From: Thermoleophilia bacterium
GTDB lineage: Bacteria; Actinomycetota; Thermoleophilia; Solirubrobacterales; 70-9
Direction of reading: 5' to 3'
Length of the DNA: 50,900 nt
NCBI GenBank assembly: GCA_016649905.1
Contig: JAENWU010000002.1
Location: 1 to 50,900, forward strand
A program made the position numbers and the translations under genes. The notes beneath the pieces were generated by a model, which was not told the origin of the DNA, did no database searches, and saw nothing but the letters and a program-made list of their open reading frames with translations. Below, piece by piece: positions 10,362 through 19,051 of the stretch (position 1 is its first letter; the number at the start of each line of letters is the position of its first letter).

Positions 10362-11185
10362 GCGCCCAGCCCGAGACCGTGGCGGCGGCGCCGATCAAGG
10401 CGCCGCGGCCGAAAGCGATGCGACGACTGGAACCGGCCGCGATCGCCGGCGTGATGAGCCGCGAGGTCGCCAACTTCCGCACCTACTGGAAGGGGACGAC
10501 CTTCTCCAGCGTGCTGGAACCGCTGGTCTATCTACTGGCCTTCGGGCTCGGCCTCGGCGCCACCCTGGTCGACGAAGTCGAAGGCGTCCCCTACATCCAG
10601 TTCGTCGGCACCGGCATGGTCGCGACGGCGGTGATCTTCTCCAGCGCCCTGCCCTCGATGTTCGGCACCTTCGTCAAGCACCGCTTCCAGAACACCTACG
10701 AAGCGATCCTGGCGGCGCCGGTCGACGTCGAGGAGCTGGTCACGGCGGAGATGCTCTGGATCGCCGCCCGCTCCGCCGTCTACGGCTGCGTGCCGCTCGT
10801 CGTCACCTTCTTCTGGGGGCTCGACCCGGCGCCGGGGATGTTGCTGGTGCCGATCTTCGCCTTCGTCACCGCGCTCGGCTTCGCCGGCTTCGGGATCACG
10901 ATGGCGGCGGTCGTCGCCAAGATCGACCAGTTCAACTACGTCACGGCGCTGTTCATCACCCCGCTCTTCCTCGTCGCCGGCACCTTCTTCCCGATCTCCG
11001 GGTTGCCCGAGGGGGTGCAGGTGATCGCCAACGTCAACCCGCTGCACCAGCTGGTCGAACTGGTCCGCGGCGGCGCCTTCGGCTTCGAGGCGGTCGACAT
11101 CCTCCGCTTCGCCTTCCTCGTCGCCTTCGCCCTCGTCACCTGGCGCTTCGCGGTTAACCGCATGAGCGCCCGCCTCATCGACTGA
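10358..11185 (+). CDS. ABC-2 type permease (NodJ-like)
   Basis: Overlaps the ATPase gene by 4 nt; six-TM ABC-2 pattern ending in NPLHQLVELVRGGAFG. Confidence 0.88.
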
Positions 11186-11205
11186 GGGCGCTACCGAACC
11201 ACCGC

Positions 11206-11244
11206 GGTCGTAGTTCCCTCCGCATAGCGGAGAGAACTACGACC
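11206..11244. repeat. Hairpin A4: 18-nt arms with one mismatch, ATA loop
   Basis: ggtcgtagttccctccgc-ata-gcggagagaactacgacc between the convergent ABC permease and SRP RNA. Confidence 0.93.
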
Positions 11245-11306
11245 TCAGCAGTTGTATGGACCGTGCACCCGCCTCTGAGACGAGGTCACCGGGCGTGTCC
11301 GTCGCT

Positions 11307-11412
11307 TATGGCTCGAGCCGGGCTCACCTGCGGCACCCGCGGCATCCGCTTAAGGCTGCTTCCTTCCGGACCTGACCTGATTCGCGTGCCCACGTCGCGC
11401 AGGACCCGACCG
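11307..11412 (-). ncRNA. ffs: Signal recognition particle RNA, small bacterial type (ends approximate)
   Basis: Minus strand carries the SRP signature GGTCAGGTCCGGAAGGAAGCAGCC (reverse complement of ggctgcttccttccggacctgacc at 11354-11377) with flanking complementary GC arms. Confidence 0.88.
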
Positions 11413-11564
11413 TCAACGCCGCCGCGACGCACTGACCCCGACGGCCAGTCCCTCGGAACGGGAATTCGGCCCCGCTAGAGCGGATTGCGGGTTACAGGGC
11501 ACCGCTGATTCCCCGCCTAGCACGGTCCGTTGCCGATCCTACCGGCCCGACGTAGGATGCGCAC

Positions 11565-12797
11565 TTGCTCGCCCTCCCCCTAGCCGAGATCGAAGTCGAC
11601 GCCGGCTCGTTCTTCGCCATCGTCGTCGTCGCCGCGGTCTCCGCGATCATCGTCGCCGCGGTGCCGAAACGCTTCGCCCCACCGGTGGTGGTGCTCGAGC
11701 TGATCCTCGGGATCCTGATCGGGCCGGAAATCCTCGACTTCGCCAAGACCGACGATTTCATCAACTTCTTCTCCAACCTCGGCCTGGGGATGCTGTTCTT
11801 CTTCGCCGGCTACGAGATCGACTTCGACCGCATCCGCGGCGTGCCGATGAAGCTCGGCGCCTGGGGCTGGGTGCTCTCGGTCGCGCTCGCCTACGGGATC
11901 GGCGGCATCCTCGCCGCGGCCGGGATCATCGTCTCCTTCCTCTACACCGGCTCGGCGATGGCGACGACGGCGATCGGCACCCTGATCCCGATCCTGCGCG
12001 ACAACGGCGAGCTGAAGACCCGCTTCGGCACCTACCTGCTGGCGGCCGGTGGCGCCGGTGAGTTCGGCCCGATCCTGCTGGTGACGCTGGTCCTCTCGAC
12101 CGCAAACCCAATCCACGAGTCGATAATCCTGCTCGGTTTCGTCGCCCTGGCGCTGGTCCTGGCGATGGGCTCGGTGCGCTACGCCTGGCGCGGCTGGCCG
12201 GCGTTGGAGCGGACCTTCGAGGCGAGCAGCCAGCTGGCGGTGCGGGTGACGGTGGTCCTGGTCTTCGGGCTCGTCCTGCTCGCCGGCGAGCTCGGCCTCG
12301 ACATCCTGCTCGGCGGCTTCGTCGCCGGGATGATCACCCGCCTGGCCTTGAAGGGGCAAGAGGTCAAAATCTTCGAGTCGAAGCTGACTGCGGTCGGGTT
12401 CGGCTTCTTCGTGCCGTTCTTCTTCGTCACCAGCGGCATCGCCTTCGACCTCGCGGCACTCGGCTCGGCGGAAGCGATCGGCAAGCTGGTGATGTTCTTC
12501 GCGCTCTTCCTGGTCGTGCGCGGGGCGCCGGCGCTGCTGCTCTACCGCGGCGTCCTCAGCGCCCGCGACCGCGCCGCGCTGGCCTTCTACTCGGCGACCG
12601 AGTTGCCGCTGGTGGTCGCGATCACGACGATCGCGACCGAGACCGGCAACATGAAAACCTCGACCGCGGCCGGCCTGGTCGGCGCCGCGATGCTCTCCAC
12701 CCTGGTCTTCCCCTTCGTCGGCCTGGCCCTGCGCAAGAAGTCCGAGCAGGAAGAGGGAGGGGATAGCCCCCTCCCTCAACCTGGCCTGGCTACCTAA
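11565..12797 (+). CDS. Cation:proton antiporter (CPA2/KefB-like)
   Basis: Polytopic; LILGILIGPEILDFAK, LGLGMLFFFAGYEIDFDRIRG, ATELPLVVAITTIA. Confidence 0.88.
   Translation: MLALPLAEIEVDAGSFFAIVVVAAVSAIIVAAVPKRFAPPVVVLELILGILIGPEILDFAKTDDFINFFSNLGLGMLFFFAGYEIDFDRIRGVPMKLGAWGWVLSVALAYGIGGILAAAGIIVSFLYTGSAMATTAIGTLIPILRDNGELKTRFGTYLLAAGGAGEFGPILLVTLVLSTANPIHESIILLGFVALALVLAMGSVRYAWRGWPALERTFEASSQLAVRVTVVLVFGLVLLAGELGLDILLGGFVAGMITRLALKGQEVKIFESKLTAVGFGFFVPFFFVTSGIAFDLAALGSAEAIGKLVMFFALFLVVRGAPALLLYRGVLSARDRAALAFYSATELPLVVAITTIATETGNMKTSTAAGLVGAAMLSTLVFPFVGLALRKKSEQEEGGDSPLPQPGLAT
12753..12777. repeat. Hairpin A8: perfect 10-bp arms, atagc loop, at the 3' end of the antiporter CDS
   Basis: gagggagggg-atagc-cccctccctc. 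Confidence 0.85.
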
Positions 12798-13832
12798 CGC
12801 TTGATCAGCTTCAGCCGTTTGTAGACGGTCGCTTTGGCGGGGCCCGCCTTGACCGACTCCTTGAAGAGCAGGCTCTTCTTCTTCGCAACCTTGCCCTTCA
12901 GCTTCGGCTTCACCTTGAGCACGAGCTGCTTGGTCTTGCCCTTGGCGATCTTCGCCGTGCGCTTGGTGGTCGCCGGCTTGCCTTTCTTCAGCAGGCCCTG
13001 GACCGTGACCCGGCAGGCGCGGCCGACCTTGGCCGGGCACTTCGCCTTGACGAAGATGCGCTTGCCTTTCTTGAGGATCGCCGGCCCGATCAGGCTCGAC
13101 TGCATCAGCGTCGTCAGGCGCGAATCGGTGAGGCTGTTGGCGCCACCATTACCGCCACCGCCGCCGCCGGAGTTGCCGACCGTGACGGAGACGTTGTCGA
13201 AGCGGGCGGAGGCCGAGCCGGCCAGCCCAATGTTCGCCACCGACGAGCTCGTTTCCGAGTCGATCAGGATCGCGTAGCTGTGGCCGGCAACCAGTTTGGT
13301 CGCGGCCTCTTTGGTGGCGAACGCTTCGGCTGCGCCGGCCACCGTGTCGGTGATGACATTCGTGCTGTCGCCGGCCGTACGGTCGATCAGCGTCGCGGTG
13401 TAGGTCGAGCAGGCTGCCCGAGGCCAGCTGCCGGTCCAGGGACAGCGTCGCCGGCCCCCCTTCGGTCGCCGTGAAGTTCGGCGATTCGAAGACAGCCGTC
13501 GATTTGAACAGCCCACCGAGGTTGAGCACGACCGTAGTCGTCGCATCCAGCGAGCCCGCCGGGTTCCCGTTCGCCCCGTCATAGCCAGCCGTCGCCGAGC
13601 AGAGCCCGGCGAGGGTGATGTTGCAGGCAGCCGGCTGGGCCAATTTCCATCCTTCGGCGCTGCCCGAAAACGTGCTGCCCCCACCCGGGAAGCTCGCCGC
13701 CCGCGCCTGCCCAGCGCCGAGCACGAAAATGCAAGCGGCCAGAAGCCCCGCCATGGAGACCCACCGCATCGATCTGTCTATCGCTCCACTCACGCCGCTC
13801 CCTCCGTCGCAATTTTCCAAAAGGTTGAACAT
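12794..13832 (-). pseudogene. Secreted protein with Lys-rich C-terminal domain, split by a single-base frameshift
   Basis: N-terminal frame (13149..13832): MFNLLENCDGGSG...GGPATLSLDRQLASGSL. C-terminal frame (12794..13684): STYTATLIDRTAGDSTNVITDTV...KKGKRIFVKAKCPAKVGRACRVTV... The frames join near 13410 if one base is removed. Confidence 0.7.
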
Positions 13833-13997
13833 CTCGACCGAAGATCTCCCCTTTACTTAAAATTCTCAACCCTGCTACCCACTTTTCTGAACTAACGTTT
13901 GAGGGCCGACGGCGTACTCAGGCGTGGAAGCACTGGACGACCCGCCTCCTGACGGAGGAGGCCGCCTCGAAGCGATGCCCGTAGAATCGCCCGACCA

Positions 13998-14069
13998 GGG
14001 CGCGTAGCTCAGTGGGAGAGCGCTCGCTTCACACGCGAGAGGTCGCTGGTTCGAAACCAGCCGTGCCCA
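13998..14069 (+). tRNA. tRNA-Val (anticodon CAC)
   Basis: gggcgcgtagctcagtgggagagcgctcgcttcacacgcgagaggtcgctggttcgaaaccagccgtgccca folds as a full cloverleaf; loop cttcaca. Confidence 0.95.
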
Positions 14070-14089
14070 TAGCCCGAATTGCCTGGAAA

Positions 14090-14422
14090 TCAGCGGGTTT
14101 CAGAGCCACCGAGAGAGCGCAAATCGCTCGCCTCTGCGGCCTCTGAAAAGGCACTGGTGCCTTTTGAACGTTGAGCGGCCGGATCAAGTCCGCTGTCGGC
14201 GCTCGATCCGATACCGCGCTCGTTCAGTTCGGCGACGACCTCGGCCCGCCGCCAGTGCGTCGGGCTGGTCTCGATCCCATTCTGCTCCGCGAGAGCGTCG
14301 ATGGCTGCCTCGGCAGCGTGAAGCAGAAGCGTTACCGCGACTCCGAGATGCCCCTCCTCGATCTCCTCGCGCGCGAGGTCCAGATGATCGCGGGCAAGAA
14401 CCTATTTTGCCTTCGGGGACAT
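14090..14422 (-). pseudogene. HEPN-like small helical protein with a premature amber codon
   Basis: MSPKAK*VLARDHLDLAREEIEEGHLGVAVTLLLHAAEAAIDALAEQNGIETSPTHWRRAEVVAELNERGIGSSADSGLDP...; TAG at 14402-14404. Confidence 0.6.
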
Positions 14423-14568
14423 TGCCCAGAGTGTCGCGCACAGTTCGGAGCGAAGCCTCAGAAGCCGTCCAAGACATGGATGAGCTAGGAGGACGTTCCC
14501 GGCGGGTTTCCTCGGGTGCTTATCGGTGGATCAGGGCTAATGCTCGAAAGGTCCAGGAGCAGTGCGGT

Positions 14569-15375
14569 TCATCCGCGTCCGAGCCGCTTGAGCGTGACCG
14601 TGGTGGATCCCCCCAGCCTCTCGTTCAGGCTGGTGTAGCCGGGAAAGTCACTGACAGACTCGAGGAAACGATCCCTGAGCTCTACGTTGAGGTTGCGTTT
14701 TGAGTCGAAGATCTGACTTATCGACAGTGCTCCGCGCTGGTCGGATAGGTAGGGGAAGGGGACGGTGAACTGGTCGAAGTTCCATACCTCCACCATGCCG
14801 CAGGCGAGGGCTGGGTTCTTCGTCCTGGCCGCGGTACTCGACTGCTCTAGGGTCAGCTTGCCTTTGGACCAGCCAAGCCTGAGGTCTGAGTGCACCGGGA
14901 ACCTCTGTCCGCAGGATGGGCCACTCAGTGGGAACGATGTACATATGGTGGGCGTCCGCGTCTGCACGGAGCCGGTCGCTTCTCGCGTCACGCTTCCCGA
15001 CGTCGCCAGCGCGGCGTCGCCCAACGAGCGGCCCGCCCGCTGGAGGATCACGACTCCAGGGCCCAGCTTTCGGAAGGAGATCACTATTCCCCTGCCGCGG
15101 GCGTACTCCCAGAACTCATTGAGGGTGCCGGCGCCCTCGAGGCTGCAGTCGATCGCCGGGGAGGTGTCGTAGACGAAGTTCAGGTGCGCGCTCTGGGTGC
15201 CCCGGACCGTCACCTCGAAGCGCTCGACGCCGGCTTTTGGAAGGAGATCTTCGACGTTGCCCGGCAGGCCGGGCGACGTGGGCAGGGCGGATTGTGGCAG
15301 GGCTGCGGCCGGTAGCGTGTGCAGCATCAAAACGACGGTCGCGGCTGCGATGACCTTCAATATGATCGGCACCAT
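14569..15375 (-). CDS. Secreted hypothetical protein (island cargo)
   Basis: MVPIILKVIAAATVVLMLHTLPAAALPQS... signal peptide; intact ORF. Confidence 0.55.
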   Translation of the reverse strand: MVPIILKVIAAATVVLMLHTLPAAALPQSALPTSPGLPGNVEDLLPKAGVERFEVTVRGTQSAHLNFVYDTSPAIDCSLEGAGTLNEFWEYARGRGIVISFRKLGPGVVILQRAGRSLGDAALATSGSVTREATGSVQTRTPTICTSFPLSGPSCGQRFPVHSDLRLGWSKGKLTLEQSSTAARTKNPALACGMVEVWNFDQFTVPFPYLSDQRGALSISQIFDSKRNLNVELRDRFLESVSDFPGYTSLNERLGGSTTVTLKRLGRG

Positions 15376-15491
15376 ACTGCCTTCCTCGAAGGACCCGAAC
15401 GACCAGCATAAGGGCATCGGTCCTTGCCTTCGTAAGGGCATCGGTCCTTGCCGTCGCCACTGCCGGCCTGGTCGCTACGTCCAAACGCCCG

Positions 15492-15773
15492 TTGCACTGG
15501 GTGCGGCGGCGACCATTCCCGTGGCACTGGCCCAAGCTGCGCTCCACCAATCCCCTGGAGCGGGTCAACCGCGAGGTCGGGCGCCGAAGTGACGTCATGG
15601 GGATCTTCCCCAACGACGCTTCGGCGCTCCGCCTTGCCGGCGCATTGCTGATCGAGCAAAACGATGAGTGGCTCGTTACTCGCCGCTATTTCTCGGCGGA
15701 GTCGATCGCCCTGGCCCTCGAGGGCCAGGGCGAAGCGGGACGAGAGGAGGTGCCGACACTGCAAGCCGTGTGA
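15492..15773 (+). pseudogene. IS256/Mutator-family transposase C-terminal fragment
   Basis: HWPKLRSTNPLERVNREVGRRSDVMGIFPNDASALRLAGALLIEQNDEWLVTRRYFSAES is the typical IS256 C-terminus; the catalytic N-terminal part is missing. Confidence 0.85.
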
Positions 15774-15963
15774 CCAGGCCGACGAGGAGTTACACCACCA
15801 CCGCCTACTTGACTCGTCGAGGCCGTGACGGCGGTGGGCGGAAAGTTGCCTCGTGCCGGCCGCGGCCTTGGTCTGGGTTGCCTGGGCACCAGTGCCCAAC
15901 ACGGGATTTATCGACTGCAATTTGCGGTAATTCTGGGCACTAGAAAATCGGTGGGGGAAGGTG

Positions 15964-15986
15964 CCGCATTCCGCTTGGGAATGCGG
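15964..15986 (+). terminator. Terminator-like hairpin
   Basis: ccgcattcc-gcttg-ggaatgcgg followed by gtttgcagggcttttt. Confidence 0.5.
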
Positions 15987-16015
15987 GTTTGCAGGGCTTT
16001 TTCGGGCCCTCAGGG

Positions 16016-16066
16016 GCGCTCGCTTCACACGCGAGAGGTCGCTGGTTCGAAACCAGCCGTGCCCAT
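16016..16066 (+). repeat. Distal att-like copy of tRNA-Val nt 23-72 plus one base
   Basis: gcgctcgcttcacacgcgagaggtcgctggttcgaaaccagccgtgcccat, identical to 14020-14070. Confidence 0.95.
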
Positions 16067-16127
16067 CCTTCTGATTCGCCTTGCGTCTGAAGGGTGCGGA
16101 GATTGCACCAGATAGTGTCATCCACCG

Positions 16128-16913
16128 ATGCCCCGAAGGATCCGCACCCTTGACCAGCGCAATGCGGCCAAGCCCGGGAGGGCGCCGCTGCTGACGGCGC
16201 TGGAGGAGATGCGGGCGATGCGAGCTCGGACGTTCCCCCAGGTCGAGTCCTCCTACCTCTCCGCGATGCAGGCGTTCGATCTCCTCGTCGAAAAGGGGGT
16301 TGCGGGTCAGGGTGATGCGCGAAACGGCAAGGGCGACTTCTTCAACGACATGCTGGCGTTGCTGCTTGCCAATTGCTCAGGCAAGGAGCTTCACTCGCGC
16401 CCCGACGTTCCCGGGCTTAGTTTCCCCAGGCACAAGCTGGACGTCGCCTATCCACGCGACGGTCAAGTGCGGCTCGTCATCGAGACCAAGGCCAGCGGCA
16501 TCCCGAAGCACCCCGGGAGTCCTAGACAGCAGAACCCAGAGGGGCGTAGCGGCTCAGCCGATCTTGAGAAGCGAATCAAGGAGGCGAGCTTCAAGAACAT
16601 TGACATCAAGGCTGAGCAGGCGCGGGTGGCTGGCCAGGGTGGTGGGCCGACGTCAGATTTGTCGTGGTGGATGCGAAACGCTCCTCCCCGCTGCTACATG
16701 TTCCTAGCGGTCCGGGTCCGCGACGCCGCTGACCTAAAACGGTCGATTGGCTTTGGCCTGACCGCTGCAACCTGGTTCGACGGCTGCGGTCTTTACTGCT
16801 ACGGGTGGAATTCCGAGCGGACGAGTTATGAGGCGAAGGCCCTCGACACCCCCACGCTTGAGATCGACCGCGTTCTGGCCGGGGTCTGCGCCGCTCTTCG
16901 AAATATGGAGTGA
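16128..16913 (+). CDS. Putative type II restriction endonuclease (PD-(D/E)XK-like)
   Basis: HKLDVAYPRDGQVRLVIETKASG contains D...(V)IExK; converges on an adenine methyltransferase gene. Confidence 0.65.
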   Translation: MPRRIRTLDQRNAAKPGRAPLLTALEEMRAMRARTFPQVESSYLSAMQAFDLLVEKGVAGQGDARNGKGDFFNDMLALLLANCSGKELHSRPDVPGLSFPRHKLDVAYPRDGQVRLVIETKASGIPKHPGSPRQQNPEGRSGSADLEKRIKEASFKNIDIKAEQARVAGQGGGPTSDLSWWMRNAPPRCYMFLAVRVRDAADLKRSIGFGLTAATWFDGCGLYCYGWNSERTSYEAKALDTPTLEIDRVLAGVCAALRNME

Positions 16914-16937
16914 GGATTCTCCGGACTCCAGTGCAGG

Positions 16938-17090
16938 TTGCCGTTCTCAAAGTTGGTTGAGAACGCGGTCCCGGCGGATCTGTCGCCTGATCAGTTCTTT
17001 AGCGCAATGCTGCGAACTCTTTTTCGCGCTCCCCAGTTTCCGAGCATGAAGACGCGCGTGCGCTTTGGGAGGCGAGCCTGTAGTCGTTGA
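16938..17090 (+). CDS. Small ORF or gene remnant between REase and MTase
   Basis: TTG start; LPFSKLVENAVPADLSPDQFFSAMLRTLFRAPQFPSMKTRVRFGRRACSR*; not in the ORF track. Confidence 0.3.
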   Translation: MPFSKLVENAVPADLSPDQFFSAMLRTLFRAPQFPSMKTRVRFGRRACSR

Positions 17091-17093
17091 TCT

Positions 17094-18809
17094 CTATGCA
17101 GGCTTGCGGCCGCGGCTCTTGCGGCGCAACTGCAGTTGTCGTCTTGCCAGCCGCAGCCTCGTGATGTCGTTGGCATCGAAACCGAGCGCACCCAAGGTCA
17201 ACGGGTCGACCAATTCAGCCGCAGCATCGATGTCGCGTGCCCGAACCGCCTGGTCAACCGCAGGGAGCAGAGCCGCGAGCTCCAACGGCAGAGGCGGGAG
17301 TAGTAGTGCCTCGGCTTCGGTCGGCTCTAGCTTCAAGACACCGCCGCCGTAGCTTCGTCCCTCAAGCTCAGCAGAAAGAAGGGTCAGGCTGTTGTAGAAG
17401 CCAGCCGCTAGGACCCGCGCCTCGACGCCGTCGGAGACACGAACGCCGTGGATGGTGTTCGTGTTGAGGACCTTCGCGTCGTTCAAAGCGAGCCGTGGAT
17501 GCTCGTTAGAGCAATAGGTCAAGAGAAGATCCGGGGCTCCCTGTTGTGGGATCGGCAGCGCCCACCAAGGGTCGCGGATGCGGCACTTGTAGCGCTCGTG
17601 GAGCTCAGCCCGCTCTCCCCGTGCAAGGTGATCTTGGACACTCGCAAGAACCTCAGCCGGTGTTCCCGCGTCTGCAACGAGCATCAGGCCTCTTTGGCCT
17701 CTATGCAACAACTCTCGGTGGTCCTGCGCAGACAGTCGAGCGCCGGCCACCTGAGCAGCTTTGGCGACCGCGGGCTTCAAAAGGTCGGAGTGCATCTCGG
17801 CCGCTGCATCCTGATCAAGTACGAAAAAGGCGTTGGCCCCCGTAACAATGCCGATGTCAACCGAGGCGATTTCGCCGAGTCGGTGAACCTCCCTATGTGC
17901 GGCGGTCCTGTCATACAACCGGTGGGCCTCCGCAGGCAAGAGCTGACTCAGGAGCCTCCCGTTGCCCGTTGCGCGGGGTCTATCCGATTTAGCCTCGCCC
18001 GCCTCTTTGAGCTGCTGCTCAACATCCGCGACGCTTGCGCACGGAACTAAGCGCACCTCAGCCATGCCCTTCGCCCCCCGTCCCTCAGCAAACAGCAGCA
18101 CGACATCCTCGAGAGCCCCCGGAAAAACCCTCTCATCAAAGACTGCAATGAAAATCCGCTCAAACTCTCTGCACAGAAACTGAACGACCTCACGGGCATA
18201 TTGCGCATGCAGTAGCTCGGCAGGAAGCACCTGCGCGAGACGACCGCCCGGGGCCACGAATGACGTCGCGTGGACTACAAAAGGGGCCCACGATGAGGCA
18301 AGGCCAGTCAGCTTCACTCCGGCATCTAGCGCCAACTGACGGGCCGCAGAAGCCGAACCGTTGAAATCCTGATAACGGATGTATGGCGGATTCCCAATCA
18401 ACGCCTCGAACGGCGGCAGCCGGGACGACTCAACCGAGAAGAAGTCCTCGCGCAGGAAGTGGCCTCTATCGAGCCCAAGCCACCCCCCTTCGCGCGCTGC
18501 CGCGTGAGCGTCGCCATCAACATCGACTCCAAAAAGCTGCTTAGCAATCGCATCGTCCTGGGCGCCTAGCTCCCGAAGTCGATCGCGAGCCGCCGCCAGA
18601 AAGACCAGACCGCCGAAGCTCGGATCGAGCGCTCTATCCCGTGGAGAGCGCACAGCCCAGTTCGTCAAGACCCGTGCCATAGCGGGCGGCGTATAGAAGG
18701 CGCCAAGCTCCTTTTGCCGACTCGGAGCAGGGGCAGGCGCCAAGTTGATCACCGGGTCGAATCTAACCGTCTCTACGGACAGAGGGAGAGCCAGTTGTTC
18801 ATAGGACAT
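17094..18809 (-). CDS. N6-adenine DNA methyltransferase (gamma-class, NPPY)
   Basis: LGAFYTPPAMARVLTNWAV, DPSFGGLVFLAAA (AdoMet motif), ALIGNPPYIRYQDF; C-terminal target-recognition-like region. Confidence 0.9.
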   Translation of the reverse strand: MSYEQLALPLSVETVRFDPVINLAPAPAPSRQKELGAFYTPPAMARVLTNWAVRSPRDRALDPSFGGLVFLAAARDRLRELGAQDDAIAKQLFGVDVDGDAHAAAREGGWLGLDRGHFLREDFFSVESSRLPPFEALIGNPPYIRYQDFNGSASAARQLALDAGVKLTGLASSWAPFVVHATSFVAPGGRLAQVLPAELLHAQYAREVVQFLCREFERIFIAVFDERVFPGALEDVVLLFAEGRGAKGMAEVRLVPCASVADVEQQLKEAGEAKSDRPRATGNGRLLSQLLPAEAHRLYDRTAAHREVHRLGEIASVDIGIVTGANAFFVLDQDAAAEMHSDLLKPAVAKAAQVAGARLSAQDHRELLHRGQRGLMLVADAGTPAEVLASVQDHLARGERAELHERYKCRIRDPWWALPIPQQGAPDLLLTYCSNEHPRLALNDAKVLNTNTIHGVRVSDGVEARVLAAGFYNSLTLLSAELEGRSYGGGVLKLEPTEAEALLLPPLPLELAALLPAVDQAVRARDIDAAAELVDPLTLGALGFDANDITRLRLARRQLQLRRKSRGRKPA

Positions 18810-19051
18810 TGCGCCTCGATAAAGAGCCCAGAACGATCTTTCTGCCCCCCGCGAGCCTCACATTCATCCGCATCCTGCCGTCCTCAGCCTCCGAAAAGGT
18901 GAGTTGCTCCGATTGGAACCGTCAAGCCAACCGCCGATGGCAAAAGCGAGGGGTGGCATATCCCTAGGGCAAAAACGGCCCGGCCTTCGAGCGGGCAGGT
19001 GCGGAGCACTTTCCGCCCCCAAGAGACGAGCGTGCCGATTGAACTACGGCG

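Larger units (their letters stand above)
14020..16066. mobile_element. Decayed ~2-kb element flanked by 51-bp direct repeats of the tRNA-Val 3' portion
   Basis: Perfect repeats at 14020-14070 and 16016-16066; the cargo is pseudogenes and an IS remnant; no integrase recognised. Confidence 0.85.

Noticed and set aside
11580-13040. Long minus-strand ORF (486 aa) opposite the antiporter gene
   Set aside because: Low-complexity Gln/Glu/Arg-rich shadow ORF typical of high-GC antisense frames; the plus strand encodes a clear antiporter.
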